From assembly GCF_004346165.1 (NCBI RefSeq), contig NZ_SLZZ01000019.1, positions 1 to 64,000 of the forward strand: a stretch of DNA of 64,000 bases, given 5' to 3'. Position numbers and translations under genes: made by a program. The notes beneath the pieces are model-generated. The model was not told the origin of the DNA. It did not search any database and saw nothing but the letters and a program-made list of their open reading frames with translations. This stretch comes from Muricomes intestini. Its GTDB lineage: Bacteria; Bacillota; Clostridia; Lachnospirales; Lachnospiraceae. Shown one piece after another: positions 63,112 to 64,000 of this stretch (position 1 is the first letter of the stretch; each line of letters starts with the position of its first letter).

Positions 63112-64000
63112 TTCGGCCCGCCCATGGTTCATTGAGAATTTCTGTTCCGCTAAGCACAAATCTTCCGTCTTTTAATAGTATAATATTTTCGCCTTCTTTT
63201 GTCACTACACTTATTTCTTCTAACTCTTCATAAGGTATAGTTATATCTGTATGACAGTGGAAGTATGCTTTTGAGGTGTCCTCCCGGCGAAGAGATGACA
63301 CAGAATTGTCTTTAGCAACTATTTCCTTTCCATTAGGGTTATAAACACGTACATCCTCGCTCCAACTATAGCAGGTATCGCCAACTGCAAAATGCGGTCC
63401 CATTTTTTCCGCAATCAATATAGGCATCTTATCTTCTATTTTGTATTTCTTTGCAGCCACATAAGCCGTGGTATTGGTTCCGATTGCAAACTCTCCCAGA
63501 GGCAGGGTTTTATGATTATGAAGCACGTTTTCATAAACATACTTTTTATTGTCTTCCTCGTTTTCAAAGTTAGTGCAGGTGTAGTCTGCAATCATCCCGT
63601 CCTTAAAATCAATTTTCAAATTTTTATACTGCAGCTCAAAGAGATAAACCTTGCTCACATGGAGTGTCCCTTCTGTGCCCTCCAGAACAGGGGAGGTGAA
63701 CACTTCACCCACCGGAATATTTACATCAGCAACACAGTTTTCAAATATGGTTTCTTTTTCTGGATCTTTCAGGCGGTACAGCTGTACTTTCAAATCCGTC
63801 TGATTCTCTCCTTTTCCAAGAATATGCACATATTCCCCTTTGTCCAGAGCATCGATAAGTGTCTGCTGCACCTTTCCGTAAACTTTAGAATCCAGAGTAT
63901 TGATACAGATTACCTCATCGAAAATCTTCGGATAGTCATCGCCGATTTCCGGTACGGGATAGGCAATGATTGTAAAACTTCTTTCATCGCCTTTGATGTA
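63086..64000 (-). CDS. M29-family aminopeptidase, partial at window edge
   Basis: At least 304 residues are seen. The frame is open to 64000, so the start lies outside; an internal GTG at 63871 is not the start. It includes NTLDSKVYGKVQQTLIDALD, IFENCVADVNIPVGEVFTSP, VLEGTEGTLHV, ENVLHNHKTLPLGEFAIGTN, AEKMGPHFAVGDTCYSW and AYFHCHTDITIPYEEL. Together these give the M29 metal ligands (Glu, His, His, Asp). It cleaves N-terminal residues with two metal ions. The final residues QLSESER are encoded by the tandem repeat. Confidence 0.9.
   Translation of the reverse strand, partial: YIKGDERSFTIIAYPVPEIGDDYPKIFDEVICINTLDSKVYGKVQQTLIDALDKGEYVHILGKGENQTDLKVQLYRLKDPEKETIFENCVADVNIPVGEVFTSPVLEGTEGTLHVSKVYLFELQYKNLKIDFKDGMIADYTCTNFENEEDNKKYVYENVLHNHKTLPLGEFAIGTNTTAYVAAKKYKIEDKMPILIAEKMGPHFAVGDTCYSWSEDVRVYNPNGKEIVAKDNSVSSLRREDTSKAYFHCHTDITIPYEELEEISVVTKEGENIILLKDGRFVLSGTEILNEPWAGRKQLSESER

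Overview
The window looks like a chromosomal piece of a spore-forming anaerobic Clostridia, most likely a gut Lachnospiraceae. This is inferred from an alpha/beta-type small acid-soluble spore protein, Lachnospiraceae-type families (DUF3877, DUF5721, DUF4358), an archaeal-type AspRS with GatCAB under a T-box, a perfect CIRCE operator and AddAB recombination genes. Most genes are on the minus strand. No rRNA, tRNA, CRISPR array or prophage was seen.

Left end (1-8.2 kb): the distal part of a Wzy-type exopolysaccharide/capsule operon read leftwards from a promoter near 8.2 kb: CpsB-like phosphatase, CpsC-like chain-length protein, CpsD-like tyrosine kinase, an Ig-like membrane protein, an LCP ligase and two initiating sugar-phosphate transferases. 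The operon is damaged. The second-last transferase is truncated at about 2528, the next one begins in AT-rich DNA behind a G8 tract, and the NAD-dependent epimerase after it is cut by the end of an IS21-type insertion sequence (1-95).

8.3-14.6 kb: a sugar operon (solute-binding lipoprotein, two permeases, ADP-dependent-type sugar kinase, class II aldolase, RpiR regulator). 14.8-23.7 kb: a DUF3877 protein, a ClpX with an acidic extension, LigA, an RluF-type pseudouridine synthase and a four-gene set for surface O-acetylation (DHHW protein, MBOAT, DUF4358, SGNH). 23.9-31.9 kb: a DUF5721 protein, HtpG under CIRCE, a dihydropyrimidinase and a divergent plus-strand operon of a cysteine-desulfurase-like enzyme, a double-cubane-cluster protein, DUF3343 and its ATP-dependent activator. 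This last operon is the most intriguing system here.

32-46.5 kb: AspS-GatCAB behind an apparently Asn-specific T-box; FtsEX with an M23 hydrolase-like protein and a C-terminal protease; a PucR-type regulator; YitT and a degenerate TagA-like protein; a SASP; and a PadR-DUF1700-DUF4097-PspC envelope module with a promoter/operator readable to the base. 46.6-56.1 kb: an IS1182-type relic inside a palindrome, addBA, and an Lsa-like ABC-F ribosome-protection gene behind a leader-peptide/terminator region, followed by a highly structured palindromic repeat. 56.1-64 kb: trxA with a Crp-like site at its promoter, the Crp/Fnr gene itself, a MecA-N-type penicillin-binding protein, purEMND, a 109-bp tandem repeat and a partial M29 aminopeptidase. 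Several families of palindromic intergenic repeats recur through the window.
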